A DNA stretch of 64,000 bases from Actinokineospora auranticolor (GTDB lineage Bacteria; Actinomycetota; Actinomycetes; Mycobacteriales; Pseudonocardiaceae): NCBI RefSeq assembly GCF_002934265.1, contig NZ_PTIX01000017.1, positions 1-64,000 on the forward strand, written 5' to 3'. Each line of letters begins with the position of its first letter. Positions within the stretch are counted from its first letter, which is position 1. This document shows, one piece after another, positions 10,175-19,930 of the stretch. A program made the translations under genes and the position numbers. The notes under the pieces were generated by a model. That model ran no database searches. It saw only the letters and a list, made by a program, of their open reading frames with translations, and was not told the DNA's origin.

Positions 10175-11815
10175 TTACTCGGTCGGGGAGGGCTTGTTGA
10201 CCTTGACGGTCTCCTGGCCCACCGCGTTCGCGTCGAGGGCGCCCGCCTGCACGTCGCGCACGCTGCCGCCCGTGCCCGCGGTGAAGCTCTCCTTGAACGA
10301 CTTGACCGCCGCGAGGAGCCGCTCGGTGTTGTCGTCGGAGAGCGCCCGCGAGACCCGGATCTCGTCGAGGATGCCCGCGTGCCGGTGCCGCAGGTTCTCC
10401 AGCAGCTCCGACTCGAACCGGCGCACGTCGCCGACGGCCACGTCGTCGAGGTGGCCCTTGGTGCCGACCCAGATCGAGACGACCTGCTCCTCGACCGCGA
10501 CCGGGGAGTACTGGCCCTGCTTGAGCAGCTCCATCATCCGGGTGCCGCGCTCGAGCTGGGCCTTGGAGGTGGCGTCGAGGTCGGAGGCGAAGGCCGCGAA
10601 GGCCTCCAGCTCGCGGTACTGGGCCAGCTCCAGGCGCAGCGTGGACGCGACGGACTTCATCGCCTTGGTCTGCGCGGCGGTGCCGACGCGGGAGACCGAG
10701 GTACCGACGTTGACCGCCGGGCGCTGGCCCGAGTTGAACAGGTCCGACTCCAGGAAGCACTGGCCGTCGGTGATGGAGATGACGTTGGTGGGGATGTAGG
10801 CGGAGATGTCGTTCGCCTTGGTCTCGATGATCGGCAGACCGGTCATCGAGCCGCCACCGAGCTCCTCGGAGAGCTTCGCGCAGCGCTCCAGCAGGCGCGA
10901 GTGCAAGTAGAAGACGTCGCCCGGGTACGCCTCGCGGCCCGGCGGGCGGCGCAGCAGCAGCGAGATCGCGCGGTACGCCTCGGCCTGCTTGGTCAGGTCG
11001 TCGAAGATGATCAGGACGTGCTTGCCCTGGTACATCCAGTGCTGGCCGAGCGCGGAGCCGGTGTACGGCGCCAGCCACTTGAAGCCCGCGGAGTCCGAGG
11101 CGGGGGCGGCGACGATGGTGGTGTACTCCAGCGCGCCCGCCTCCTCCAGCGCGGACTTGACGCCCGCGATGGTGGAGCCCTTCTGGCCGACGGCGACGTA
11201 GATGCAGCGGACCTGCTGCTTCGGGTCGCCGGACTCCCAGGCCTTCTTCTGGTTGATGATGGTGTCGACGCAGACCGTGGTCTTGCCGGTCTTGCGGTCA
11301 CCGATGATCAGCTGGCGCTGGCCGCGGCCGATCGGGGTCATCGAGTCGATGGCCTTGATGCCGGTCTGCAGCGGCTCGCCGACCGGCTGGCGCTGCACCA
11401 CCGTGGCGGCCTGCAGCTCGAGGACGCGCTCGCCGTCGGCGGGGATCTCGCCGAGGCCGTCGATCGGGTTGCCCAGCGGGTCGATGACCCGGCCCAGGAA
11501 GGCGTCGCCGACCGGCACGGAGAGGACCTTGCCGGTCCGCTTGACCTCCTGGCCCTCCTCGATCTTGTCGTAGTCACCGAGGATGGCCGCGCCGATCTCG
11601 CGGGCGTCCAGGTTCAGCGCCACGCCCAGCACGCCGCCGGGGAACTCCAGCAGCTCGTTGGCCATGGCCGAGGGCAGCCCCTCGACGTGGGCGATGCCGT
11701 CGCCGGTGTCGGAAACCACACCGACCTCTTCCCGGTTGACGTCCGGGGAGTAGCTGGAGACGTAGTTTTCGATCGCACTGCGGATCTCGTCCGACGAGAT
11801 CGTCAGCTCCGCCAT
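10175..11815 (-). CDS. atpA: F1Fo ATP synthase subunit alpha
   Basis: A 546-aa non-catalytic nucleotide-binding subunit with P-loop GDRKTGKT, the [14 protein letters not shown] lead-in and [18 protein letters not shown]. Normal length for actinobacteria. The gap to atpH is 45 bp. Confidence 0.97.
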   Translation of the reverse strand: MAELTISSDEIRSAIENYVSSYSPDVNREEVGVVSDTGDGIAHVEGLPSAMANELLEFPGGVLGVALNLDAREIGAAILGDYDKIEEGQEVKRTGKVLSVPVGDAFLGRVIDPLGNPIDGLGEIPADGERVLELQAATVVQRQPVGEPLQTGIKAIDSMTPIGRGQRQLIIGDRKTGKTTVCVDTIINQKKAWESGDPKQQVRCIYVAVGQKGSTIAGVKSALEEAGALEYTTIVAAPASDSAGFKWLAPYTGSALGQHWMYQGKHVLIIFDDLTKQAEAYRAISLLLRRPPGREAYPGDVFYLHSRLLERCAKLSEELGGGSMTGLPIIETKANDISAYIPTNVISITDGQCFLESDLFNSGQRPAVNVGTSVSRVGTAAQTKAMKSVASTLRLELAQYRELEAFAAFASDLDATSKAQLERGTRMMELLKQGQYSPVAVEEQVVSIWVGTKGHLDDVAVGDVRRFESELLENLRHRHAGILDEIRVSRALSDDNTERLLAAVKSFKESFTAGTGGSVRDVQAGALDANAVGQETVKVNKPSPTE

Positions 11816-11860
11816 GGGGTTCCTGCTCTCACTTCGTAGCTTGGGGGAAGTCTTGGGGGA

Positions 11861-12697
11861 TCAGCCGGCAAACCGGCGCCGCAGCGCGTCGAGCCGTCCG
11901 GTTGTGCTGCCGTCGATGACCTCGTCGCCGACCTTGACCACCAGGCCGCCGCCCAGGTCGGGGTCGATCTCCAGGTGCAGGGCGATCGGCCGGGCGTAGA
12001 TGCGCTGCAGGGAGGCGGCGAGCCGCTCCTGCTGCGCCTCCGAGAGCGGTCCGGCGGAGATCACGTGCGCGACCGAGCGCTCGCGGCGCTTGGCCGCCTC
12101 GGCGGCCAGCTCCTCCAGACCCGTGACGACCTGCCTGCCGCGCGGGCTGCCGACCAGGTTCTCCACCAGCGCCACGGTGGTGCGGTCCACCTTGGCGCCG
12201 ACCAGCTCGCGGACCAGGGCGACCTTGCCCTCGGTGGCCGCGCCCCGGTCGGTGAGGACCTGCTCCAGGTCGGTGTGGTCGGCGATGATGCGGCCGAGGC
12301 GGAACAGCTCGTCCTCGACGGCGTCGAGCCGACCCGCGCGCTCCGCGCCGACCAGCAGCGCGGTGACCGCCAGCGACTCCAGGCCGTCGACCAGTTCGCG
12401 CGGGCTGGACCACCGGGCCCCGGCCGCGGTGGTCAGCACCTTGAGCGCCTCGGCGGAGACCTTGCCGGTGAGCAGGTCGGCGACCAGGCGTTCCCGGCCC
12501 GCCGAGTCGGTCGAGGAGTCGGCCACCGTGCGCCGCAGACCGATTTCCCGGTCCAGCAGCGCGACGACGGCGAACAGCTCCTCGCCGACGGTGCCCGACG
12601 AGGTCGGGCTGCTCTCCAGCACGTCGAGCAGGGTGAGCTCGACGGCGGCGAGCGCCTCCCGGCTCGCCGCGTGCAATGTCGATGCGGTTGCGGTCAT
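11861..12697 (-). CDS. atpH: F1Fo ATP synthase subunit delta
   Basis: A 278-aa peripheral-stalk subunit. The C-terminal block ending in DLGGGLVVKVGDEVIDGSTTGRL is the conserved OSCP/delta signature. It is a stand-alone delta, not the fused b-delta form of mycobacteria, and a separate full b subunit lies just upstream. Confidence 0.94.
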   Translation of the reverse strand: MTATASTLHAASREALAAVELTLLDVLESSPTSSGTVGEELFAVVALLDREIGLRRTVADSSTDSAGRERLVADLLTGKVSAEALKVLTTAAGARWSSPRELVDGLESLAVTALLVGAERAGRLDAVEDELFRLGRIIADHTDLEQVLTDRGAATEGKVALVRELVGAKVDRTTVALVENLVGSPRGRQVVTGLEELAAEAAKRRERSVAHVISAGPLSEAQQERLAASLQRIYARPIALHLEIDPDLGGGLVVKVGDEVIDGSTTGRLDALRRRFAG

Positions 12698-12709
12698 CGA
12701 AGGATTCCC

Positions 12710-13270
12710 CTAGCTCTTCACGGTCGCGGAGACCGAGTCCAGCTCGGCGAGGAACCGGTCGACGGTGCCGCGGCGGCGCGCCTCGTCCTCAAGGGACTCG
12801 CCGACCACCCGGCTGGCCAGTTCGACGGCCTGGCGCCCCAGCTCGGCGCGCAGCTCCGCGACGATCTGGGCCCGCTGGGCCTCCAACTGCGCCTGGCCCT
12901 GGGCCACGATGCGCGCGGACTCCTCCTGGGCCTGGGCGCGCAGCTCTTCCTTGATCTGCTCGGCCTCGGCGCGCGCGTCGTCGCGGATGCGCGCGGACTC
13001 GGCACGGGCCTCGGCCAGCTGCGCCTTGTACTGCTGCAGCGCGGCTTCGGCCTCGACCTGGGCCTGCTCGGCCTTCTCGATCCCACCCTCGATCTTGGCG
13101 GTGCGCTCGGCGTAGAGCGCCTCGAACTTGGGCGTGACGAACTTGGCCAGGACCCAGACCAGGATGCCGAAGGCGATCAGGCCGAGGATGACCTCGGAGA
13201 TGTGCGGCACCACCGGGAGTGGGGCCTTCTCATCCTCCGCGAGGAACAGGACTGTTGACGACAGCGCCAC
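12710..13270 (-). CDS. atpF: F1Fo ATP synthase subunit b
   Basis: A 186-aa protein with one membrane helix (about residues 27-46, LGLIAFGILVWVLAKFV) followed by a long charged Ala/Glu/Arg-rich coiled coil. This is the peripheral stator stalk anchoring delta to the membrane a subunit. GTG start; 12 bp to atpH. Confidence 0.95.
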   Translation of the reverse strand: MALSSTVLFLAEDEKAPLPVVPHISEVILGLIAFGILVWVLAKFVTPKFEALYAERTAKIEGGIEKAEQAQVEAEAALQQYKAQLAEARAESARIRDDARAEAEQIKEELRAQAQEESARIVAQGQAQLEAQRAQIVAELRAELGRQAVELASRVVGESLEDEARRRGTVDRFLAELDSVSATVKS

Positions 13271-13305
13271 AGCGTCTCCCTAAAGCTTGGTCCGCTGGAC
13301 CTGGG

Positions 13306-13566
13306 TCAGGCGGAGGCGATGAAGTAGAGAACCAGGCCGATCAGGGCGAGCACCTCGGTGAGCACGAAGGTCTGGAAGCCCAGACCACGCAGCTTGCCTT
13401 CGGCCTCCGGCTGGCGGGCGGTGCCGTTGATGACGGCGGCGAAGATCAGACCGACACCGATGCCGGGGCCGATGGCACCCAGGCCGTAGCCGATCATGGC
13501 CAGACCCTTGTTGAGCGGGTTCGAGGTGGTCTCGGCGGCCTGGGCGAGGATGAGAGCAGCAGACAC
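13306..13566 (-). CDS. atpE: F1Fo ATP synthase subunit c
   Basis: An 86-aa two-helix proteolipid. The proton-carrying carboxylate is Glu71 in the second helix ([17 protein letters not shown]); the polar loop is [12 protein letters not shown]. It belongs to the c class targeted by diarylquinolines in mycobacteria, though binding here is not shown. GTG start. Located between atpB and atpF in standard order. Confidence 0.96.
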   Translation of the reverse strand: MSAALILAQAAETTSNPLNKGLAMIGYGLGAIGPGIGVGLIFAAVINGTARQPEAEGKLRGLGFQTFVLTEVLALIGLVLYFIASA

Positions 13567-13629
13567 GTGCGTTATCCCTTTCAGACTCGGGCCGTCCGAA
13601 GCGGACGGACCGGGGCTTGGTCTTGAAAC

Positions 13630-14412
13630 TCAGTGCTCGGCGGCGAGCGCGGAGCCGATGTAGCCCGCGGACAGCAGGGCGAAGATGTAGGCCTGCAGCA
13701 CCTGGATCAGGGCTTCCAGGAAGGTCATGGCGATCGCCATCAGGAACGCGACCAGCGACACCGGCTTGAGCGGCGCGGAGGCCTCGATCAGCAGGAACTC
13801 ACCGCCGAGGGTGAACACCAGCAGGATGAGGTGACCCGCGAACATCGCCGCGAACACCCGGATGGCCAGGGTGATCGGGTCCATGAAGAACTTCAGGAAG
13901 ATCTCGATCGGGGTCAGCAGGAAGTACACCGGCTTCGGGATGCCCGCGGGCATGACCGACTTCTTCAGGTACTTGCCGACACCGAACTTGCGCATGCCCA
14001 CGATGTGGTAAGTGGGAAAGACGATCAACAGCGCCAGCGCGAGCGGGAACCCGATGTGCGAGAACGTCGGGAACTGGATGATCGGGATGATGCCGAAGAT
14101 GTTGTTCACCAGGGTGAAGGTGAACAAACCGAGAATCAGGGGTACGTACGGCTTGAACTCTTTCGAGCCGATCTGTTCCCGCGCGATGTTGTTGCGGCCG
14201 AAGTCGTACACCGACTCCGCGAGGAACTGGAACTTGCCGGGGACCACCGACAACTTGCGCGAGGCCAGCAGGAAGAAGGCCAGGATGATGATGACCGACA
14301 GGACGATCAACACCATCGGCTTGGTCACGTCGCCGAAGATCGGCGGAAGATCGAAGTCCTTGGCGCCAGGAGGAACGAAGGTGCCTTCCTCCGCCAGCAC
14401 AAGCCTGCCCAC
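13630..14412 (-). CDS. atpB: F1Fo ATP synthase subunit a
   Basis: Integral membrane proton channel subunit. I choose GTG 14412 (VGRLVLAEEGTF; about 260 aa) because AAGGAG lies 4 nt upstream. The frame stays open to a GTG at 14469 (279 aa), but no ribosome-binding site precedes that one and the extra residues are low-complexity. The conserved helix with the essential Arg is visible (ITLAIRVFAAMFAGHLIL), as is the terminal LQAYIFALLSAGYIGSAL helix. Confidence 0.92.
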   Translation of the reverse strand: MGRLVLAEEGTFVPPGAKDFDLPPIFGDVTKPMVLIVLSVIIILAFFLLASRKLSVVPGKFQFLAESVYDFGRNNIAREQIGSKEFKPYVPLILGLFTFTLVNNIFGIIPIIQFPTFSHIGFPLALALLIVFPTYHIVGMRKFGVGKYLKKSVMPAGIPKPVYFLLTPIEIFLKFFMDPITLAIRVFAAMFAGHLILLVFTLGGEFLLIEASAPLKPVSLVAFLMAIAMTFLEALIQVLQAYIFALLSAGYIGSALAAEH

Positions 14413-14623
14413 AGGGCTCCTTCCGGTTCTCCCGGCCGGCGTCGGGTCCTCCGCCGGGGGAATCGTCACGATCAGGACGTAACGTACCTGACGCGCATGG
14501 GGTACCTAGCAGCGGCTGCCACGGCTGGGTTTCCCACCGGAGTGTGAATGGCTCGGGCGCCGCCACTGGCGTCAGGGCGCACCATATCAGCCCCGCTCCC
14601 GAGGCCGTACAGGCGTACTGCTT

Positions 14624-15229
14624 TCAGTTCTCGCTGGTGCCGGCCGGACCCGAATCCTGTGCCGGGAGGATCAAAGTCGGGATCTTCGTGCGGCGGAACG
14701 AGATCGTCTCGGCGGCCGCGCTGACCAGAACGACGGCCAGCATCGTGGTACCCAGCGCGAGCACGTGCACTCCGGGGACCGCACGCAGCAGCACGAGGGT
14801 GACCAGCAACACGAACATCTTCACCACGAACCCGCCGAGCGCGGCGACCAGCAGCATCTGCACGTTCAGATTCACGGTGCGCCGCACGAGCAGGACCGTG
14901 CCCAAGCTCGACAACCCCGCAACGGTACCGCCGACCAACGAGCTCCACAGCCCGGAAGAGCCGCCGACCACCGTCCAGGTGATGACGCCGACGACCCAGG
15001 CGCCCAACACCGGCCAGCGCATCGCGCGCCACATCTGGTCGGCCACCAGCAACTGCGCCTGGGCGTGCGTGGTGGGCGCGGGGACGGTGTTCAGCTCGAC
15101 CTCGGTCGCGCTCTCGGCGGCGGGTTCGGCCGACGACACCTTTTCCGCGGCCGTCGCGCTCCCGTCATGTGCCGTCGACGCCGCGTTTTCCGGTGCGGCG
15201 GCCGCTGGGGTGGGTTTGTGCTCGCTCAT
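14624..15229 (-). CDS. AtpI-like membrane protein of atp operon
   Basis: A 201-aa protein. An Ala/Glu/Thr-rich cytoplasmic N-terminus of about 60 residues precedes four hydrophobic helices (VLGAWVVGVITWTVVG, LVGGTVAGLSSLGTVLLV, MLLVAALGGFVVKMFVLLVT, LALGTTMLAVVLVSAA). The position between the WecA-type transferase and atpB is that of the AtpI/Rv1303-like ATP synthase assembly protein. Sequence similarity to classical AtpI is weak by eye. Its ATG overlaps the transferase stop by 4 bp. Confidence 0.8.
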   Translation of the reverse strand: MSEHKPTPAAAAPENAASTAHDGSATAAEKVSSAEPAAESATEVELNTVPAPTTHAQAQLLVADQMWRAMRWPVLGAWVVGVITWTVVGGSSGLWSSLVGGTVAGLSSLGTVLLVRRTVNLNVQMLLVAALGGFVVKMFVLLVTLVLLRAVPGVHVLALGTTMLAVVLVSAAAETISFRRTKIPTLILPAQDSGPAGTSEN

Positions 15230-16380
15230 CGTGACCTCAGTCTAGGGATGGCCGAGACGATCACCGCGACGAGGACGCCGAGGCCGACCGTCCACATGAC
15301 CGCCGACGCGTCGAAGAGGGTGACGGCCACGGCGCCGAAGGCGAACAGGCCCGCCCACAGGTAGATCAGCAGGACCGCGCGGCGCTGGGAGTGGCCGATC
15401 TGCAGCAGGCGGTGGTGCAGGTGCATCTTGTCCGCCGAGAACGGGCTGACGCCCTTGGCGGTGCGCCGGACCACGGCCATCGCCAGGTCCAGCACCGGGA
15501 TGAACAGCACCGCCATGACGATCAGCAGCGGCGAGAAGATGGCGATCGCGTCGGTGACGCCCCACAGCGACGGGTTCGGCTTGCCGGAGGCGGTCGTGCT
15601 CGCGGCGGCCAGCATCAGGCCGATCAGCATCGACCCCGAGTCGCCCATGAAGATGCGCGCGGGTTGGAAGTTGTGCGGCAGGAAGCCCAGGCAGGCCCCG
15701 GCCAGGGTGGCGGCGATGAGCGCGGGCGAGTACGTGGCGATGTCGCCGCCGGACAGGTCGAGCAGGTGCAGGGAGAACACGCAGATCGACGCCGCCGCGA
15801 TCAGCCCGACGCCCGAGGCCAGGCCGTCCAGGCCGTCCACGAAGTTGATCGCGTTGATCATCGTGACGGCCAGCAGGATGGCCAGCAGGCTGCCCTGGTT
15901 CTGGTCCAGGATCAGCACCGAGCCGAACACGCCCTGCTCGCCGCCCCACGGCACCCACAGCACGAACCACTGGATGCCGAAGAGCACCAGGATGCCCGCG
16001 CAGGTGGTCTGGCCCGCCAGCTTGGTCAGCGAGTCCAACTCGAAGCGGTCGTCGAGCATGCCGATGCCGACGATGATGCCGCCGCCGATGAGCACCGCGA
16101 CCGGGTCCAGCGAGTAGTCGAAGGCCCGGCGCAGCACCGGCAACTGGTGGGCCAGCAGCATGCCGCCGCAGATGCCCAGGTACATGGCCAGCCCGCCGAG
16201 CCGCGGCATGGGCACCACGTGCACGTCGCGCTGGCGGGGGTAGGCGACCGCGCCGATGCGGATGGCGAAGACCCGCACCAGGCCGGTGAGCAGGAACGTG
16301 AGCACCGCGGTGACGAGCGCGACCAGCAGGTACTCGCGGACCGGGAGGACCGAGGGGAGGGCGTCGGCGGCCGGGCTCAC
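15226..16380 (-). CDS. wecA: Polyprenyl-phosphate GlcNAc-1-phosphate transferase (WecA/Rfe type)
   Basis: About 384 aa from GTG 16380, preceded by GGAGAG. The upstream extension to 16674 is not credible because it runs into the tsaC coding region. It is a multi-spanning MraY/WecA-family enzyme: cytoplasmic loops carry GIGMLDDRFELDSLTK, NFVDGLDGLASG and the GDSGSMLIG block, and the HxHH-type motif KMHLHHRLLQIGHS typical of WecA/TagO is present. It would load GlcNAc-1-P onto decaprenyl phosphate, initiating arabinogalactan-linker or teichoic-like polymers. This is the Rv1302 (rfe) position. Confidence 0.93.
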   Translation of the reverse strand: MSPAADALPSVLPVREYLLVALVTAVLTFLLTGLVRVFAIRIGAVAYPRQRDVHVVPMPRLGGLAMYLGICGGMLLAHQLPVLRRAFDYSLDPVAVLIGGGIIVGIGMLDDRFELDSLTKLAGQTTCAGILVLFGIQWFVLWVPWGGEQGVFGSVLILDQNQGSLLAILLAVTMINAINFVDGLDGLASGVGLIAAASICVFSLHLLDLSGGDIATYSPALIAATLAGACLGFLPHNFQPARIFMGDSGSMLIGLMLAAASTTASGKPNPSLWGVTDAIAIFSPLLIVMAVLFIPVLDLAMAVVRRTAKGVSPFSADKMHLHHRLLQIGHSQRRAVLLIYLWAGLFAFGAVAVTLFDASAVMWTVGLGVLVAVIVSAIPRLRSR

Positions 16381-16585
16381 GCGCGGGCGCTCTCCGCGCG
16401 GACCGGGTCTCGGGGCGGCGTGCGCACGGCGGGTCGCATCTCCTTCTCGCGTCGGCGGTTCGATCGGGTCGTGCTCGGTTCCGTCGGCGGGCGGACTGGT
16501 CCCCCACCGGGTACCGCGTTCTCGGCTACCGCGGCTGCGACGTCCACAGCGGATGGTGTGCCCCCGCCACTGGCGGGGGCGGCCC

Positions 16586-17260
16586 TCACCGGGCGGTGCG
16601 GACCTCGGTGCCCAGCGCCTCGCGCAGCTTGGCCAGGCTGACGGCGCCCTCGCGCAGCACCAGGGGGTCGTCACCGGTGAGGTCGACGATGGTGGACGGC
16701 ACCGGGTCGCCGGACGGCCCGCCGTCGAGGTAGACCGAGACCAGGTCGCCGAACTGCTCGACGGCCTCCAGGGCGGTGGCCGCGGGCGGCTGCCCGGAGC
16801 GGTTGGCGCTGGAGACCGCCATCGGCCCCACCTCGCGCAGCAGCTCGATGGCCACCGGGTGCAGCGGCATCCGCACCATCACGGTGCCGCCGGTGCGGCC
16901 GAGGTCCCAGTTCAGCGACGGGGCGTGCGGCAGCACGATGGACAGGTCGCCCGGCCAGAACGCCTCGATCAGCGTGCGGGCGGTGTGCGGGACCGACAGC
17001 ACCAGGCCGTCGATGGTCGACCAGGAGCCGACCAGCACGCCGACCGGCATGTCCGGGCCGCGGTTCTTCGCCGCGAGCAGCCCGGCCACCGCGGTGGCGG
17101 AGAAGGCGTCGCAGCCGATGCCGTACACGGTGTCGGTCGGGATGACCACGACCCGACCGGAGCGGACCGCGCTGGCCGCCGCGCCGAGGCCGTCCTCGCG
17201 CTGACCGCGCTCTCCACAGTCGTAGACCGTCACCCGCGCGAGCCTAGCGGTGTCCGTCAC
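16586..17260 (-). CDS. tsaC: L-threonylcarbamoyladenylate synthase
   Basis: A 224-aa Sua5/YciO/YrdC-family protein that makes threonylcarbamoyl-AMP for t6A37 tRNA modification. Recognisable blocks: VVVIPTDTVYGIGCDAF, AAKNRGPDMPVGVLV, FWPGDLSIVLP, VMVRMPLHPVA and AVSSANRSGQPP. It has only the YrdC domain, without the C-terminal Sua5 domain. GTG start; a second GTG ten codons in (VTVYDCG) is possible. Conserved neighbour of prmC and wecA in actinobacteria. Confidence 0.94.
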   Translation of the reverse strand: MTDTARLARVTVYDCGERGQREDGLGAAASAVRSGRVVVIPTDTVYGIGCDAFSATAVAGLLAAKNRGPDMPVGVLVGSWSTIDGLVLSVPHTARTLIEAFWPGDLSIVLPHAPSLNWDLGRTGGTVMVRMPLHPVAIELLREVGPMAVSSANRSGQPPAATALEAVEQFGDLVSVYLDGGPSGDPVPSTIVDLTGDDPLVLREGAVSLAKLREALGTEVRTAR

Positions 17261-17267
17261 CGACCGG

Positions 17268-18140
17268 TCACGCGCCTCGCCGGGTGATCCGCCCGGCGAG
17301 CACCCGGGCCCGGCTCTCCCAGGCCTGCCTGCGGAAGCGCACCACGATGAGGAACAGCAGGGCGCTGCCCAGCACGATGCCGAGCACGACCAGCACCACG
17401 CTGCCGGTGATGCCGCCGACGGCGACCAGGATCAGGCCGAGGGACACCGCGAGCACGGCGAGGCTGACCGCGATGCCCTCCGGCCGCCACTGCCACTTGC
17501 GGCCCGCGCGGACCTCGGCGAGCAGCCGCTCGGCGCCGCGCCGCAGCTCGTGGTCGTCGACGTCGAGCTGCAGCACGCGGCGGGCCGCGTGGTCGCAGAG
17601 CCGGAGCTGGTACTCGCTGGTGATGACCAGGACCTCGTCGTCGGTGCGGGCCCGGGCCTGGTCGCCGGCGGAGGCCCAGGTGCTGGCGAGGTAGTAGCGC
17701 AGCACCGGGTCGGTGCTCGTGCCGAAGCGCCGTTCGAGGTCCCGGGCGGCCGTCTCGGCCTCGTTCCCGGCGACCATGGCCTGGGACATGCCGAGGACGG
17801 CCAGGACGTTGTCCGGGTCCAGCTCGACCGCCGCCCGGTAGTGCCGCGCGGCGGTGCGCCAGCGGCCGCGGGCGAGCAGCACGTCACCCATGCCCACCTG
17901 GTCGTGCGGGTGCGCGCGCAGCCCGGCGGCCTGCTCGAACCCCGCTATCGCCTCGTCCAACCGGCCCGCGAGCAGCGCGGACCGCGCGGCCGCGGCGAAC
18001 TGCCCACCGGCGAGCGCGTCGGCGCCACCCACGTGGTTGGCGCTTTTCCCACCGCCGGGCGGTAGGTTGTAGTCGATGTGGTCACCGTCACCCGTGGCCA
18101 ACTGCCACTTGGCGATGACGTCCTGCCATGTGCGAAGCAT
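17268..18140 (-). CDS. TPR protein with C-terminal membrane hairpin
   Basis: A 290-aa protein. Residues about 45-115 contain TPR-like repeats (ALLAGRLDEAIAGFEQAAGL, ARGRWRTAARHYRAAVELDPDN). The C-terminus has two adjacent hydrophobic helices (residues about 222-270) followed by a basic tail. I do not recognise a named family. It is inserted between tsaC and prmC, ends 7 bp upstream of tsaC and may be co-transcribed with it. Its start overlaps the divergent gene at 18128 by 13 bp. Confidence 0.75.
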   Translation of the reverse strand: MLRTWQDVIAKWQLATGDGDHIDYNLPPGGGKSANHVGGADALAGGQFAAAARSALLAGRLDEAIAGFEQAAGLRAHPHDQVGMGDVLLARGRWRTAARHYRAAVELDPDNVLAVLGMSQAMVAGNEAETAARDLERRFGTSTDPVLRYYLASTWASAGDQARARTDDEVLVITSEYQLRLCDHAARRVLQLDVDDHELRRGAERLLAEVRAGRKWQWRPEGIAVSLAVLAVSLGLILVAVGGITGSVVLVVLGIVLGSALLFLIVVRFRRQAWESRARVLAGRITRRGA

Positions 18141-18898
18141 TGGATCACCCAGAGCGGCACGCTACCCTCGGTACGCCATACCGATCGGCCATACCGGCCC
18201 GCCACGCCGTCGACCGGGGAGTCACCACGACCAGCCGCACGCCACGCCGCAGCCTCCAGCCCAGCTCGCGCTGGCTGGCGTCCTCGCTCGTCGTCGCCTA
18301 CGCCGCCGTGAGCGCGGCGGTGGGCACCGTGCTGCTCAACGCGCCCAAGGACCCGGACCCGACGGCCCAGTCGACGCCGATCTACGTCTACACGGACGCG
18401 CCGACCCCGGAGCCGACGACACCGACGACGAGCCCGAAGCCGTCCCGGGTGGCCATGCCGGTACCGGAGGGCTACCAGCGGGTAGCGGGCCCGGGCGGGT
18501 TGGTCACCACGATCCCGAGCGGCTGGAAGATCACCCGGTCGGGTGGCCCGGGGGCGATGCAGGCGACCGACCCGGACGACCCGGGGCGGTACGTGCGGTA
18601 CGGGGGGTCGGCGGCCCCCGCGGCGGGGATCGTCGAATCGCACGTGGCGTACGAGAAGACGTTCGGCTCGGCCAAGCCGAACTTCACACGGCTGAGCCTC
18701 GGCACCACGACGTACCACGGCACGCAGGCGGTGGACTGGGAGTTCGAGCACGACTCCCCCACCGGCAGGCGGCGCGCGCACTCGATGTACTGGCGGGTCG
18801 GCGGGATCGAGTACGTCCTGTACGCCAGCTCGACGAGCGCACGGTGGTCCGACACCAAGCCCGTCTACGACACCATGGTCGACAACGCCACGCCGTAG
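18128..18898 (+). CDS. Membrane-anchored hypothetical protein
   Basis: A 256-aa protein from ATG 18128. No other ATG or GTG precedes the membrane helix in frame, but no ribosome-binding site is visible, so the start is uncertain. There is one membrane helix at about residues 50-68 (LASSLVVAYAAVSAAVGTVLL), then a Pro/Thr-rich linker and an extracytoplasmic domain (VPEGYQRVAGPGGLVTTIPSGW...) resembling exported domains seen C-terminal to some serine/threonine kinases and lipoproteins. Function unknown. Confidence 0.7.
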   Translation: MCEALDHPERHATLGTPYRSAIPARHAVDRGVTTTSRTPRRSLQPSSRWLASSLVVAYAAVSAAVGTVLLNAPKDPDPTAQSTPIYVYTDAPTPEPTTPTTSPKPSRVAMPVPEGYQRVAGPGGLVTTIPSGWKITRSGGPGAMQATDPDDPGRYVRYGGSAAPAAGIVESHVAYEKTFGSAKPNFTRLSLGTTTYHGTQAVDWEFEHDSPTGRRRAHSMYWRVGGIEYVLYASSTSARWSDTKPVYDTMVDNATP

Positions 18899-19040
18899 AC
18901 CGCTGCTCAGGTGCGGCTCAGCGGGCGGTCCCGTGGTCTTGGACGCGGACGTCTCGACCCAGCGTGGTCGCGTTCTCTCGTGGTCCAGGCGCGACTTTTC
19001 GAGCGCTGCGGCGGGGTTTTGGTGGCGTTCCGTTGGCGCG

Positions 19041-19910
19041 TCAGGAATCGCGGCGACGCGCCACGGCGAAGCGGGCTCGGCCCGCCAAATCAACTCGATC
19101 GTCCACTTCGGACAACACCCGCCGGGTGGCGAGCAGCTCCGGCACCGATTCCCCGTGCGTGTCATCGTGTTCGATGCCCACCCAGCCGCCGGGCGCGAGC
19201 AGCCTCGCGGCCGCGGCGACCACGTGCCGGATGACGTCCAAGCCGTCCGCACCGGAGAAGACCGCGTGCCGCGGGTCGTGGTCGGACACCTCGGTCGGCA
19301 CCTCCGTCCCCTCCGGGACGTACGGCGGGTTGCAGACCAGCAGGTCGACCTTGCCTTCCAGGTCCACCAACAGGTCCGGGTCCGTCACGTCCGCGGCGTG
19401 CAGCCGGATCGGCGTGTCCCCCGCGGCCACGCGGACCTCCGCGTTCTTCCGCGTCCACGCCAGGGCGGTCGGGTCGACGTCCACCGCGTGCACGACCGCG
19501 TCCGGCCGCGCGTGCGCCAGCGCCAGCGCCAGCGCGCCGGAGCCGGTGCACAGGTCCACGATGACCGGCGCGGCGCGGCTGGCCAGCACCGACACGCCCC
19601 ACTCGTACAGCAGCTCGGTCTCGGGGCGCGGGACGAACACCCCCGGGCCCACCGCCAGCGCGATCGGGCCGAGGTGGGCCTCGCCGACCAGGTGCTGCAG
19701 CGGCTCGCGCTTGGCCCGGCGGGCCACGAGCTTGCCGATGGCGTCCACGGTCGAGGGGTCGACCAGGGGCACGAGCACCAGCTTGCCCCGCGCGACGCCC
19801 AGGACGTGCGCCGCCAGCAGTTCCGCGTCGGTGCGCGGCGACGCGACACCGGCCTCGGTGAGGATGCGCTCGGCTTCCAGGATCGCGACCCGGAGGGGCT
19901 GTCTGGTCAT
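19041..19910 (-). CDS. prmC: Release-factor glutamine N5-methyltransferase
   Basis: About 289 aa from ATG 19910 (MTRQPLRVAILEAER). An in-frame ATG at 19922, preceded by GAGAGG, is a close alternative. SAM-binding motif IVDLCTGSGALALALA and the catalytic NPPY (VCNPPYVPEG) are intact. It methylates the GGQ glutamine of release factors, consistent with its location directly after prfA. Confidence 0.94.
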   Translation of the reverse strand: MTRQPLRVAILEAERILTEAGVASPRTDAELLAAHVLGVARGKLVLVPLVDPSTVDAIGKLVARRAKREPLQHLVGEAHLGPIALAVGPGVFVPRPETELLYEWGVSVLASRAAPVIVDLCTGSGALALALAHARPDAVVHAVDVDPTALAWTRKNAEVRVAAGDTPIRLHAADVTDPDLLVDLEGKVDLLVCNPPYVPEGTEVPTEVSDHDPRHAVFSGADGLDVIRHVVAAAARLLAPGGWVGIEHDDTHGESVPELLATRRVLSEVDDRVDLAGRARFAVARRRDS

Positions 19911-19930
19911 GTTCCCCACCATCGCACCTC

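Noticed and set aside
15226-16674. 482-aa version of the WecA-type transferase
   Set aside because: The first 98 residues are low-complexity, overlap the tsaC coding region and lack family similarity; GTG 16380 has a ribosome-binding site and begins the expected membrane protein.
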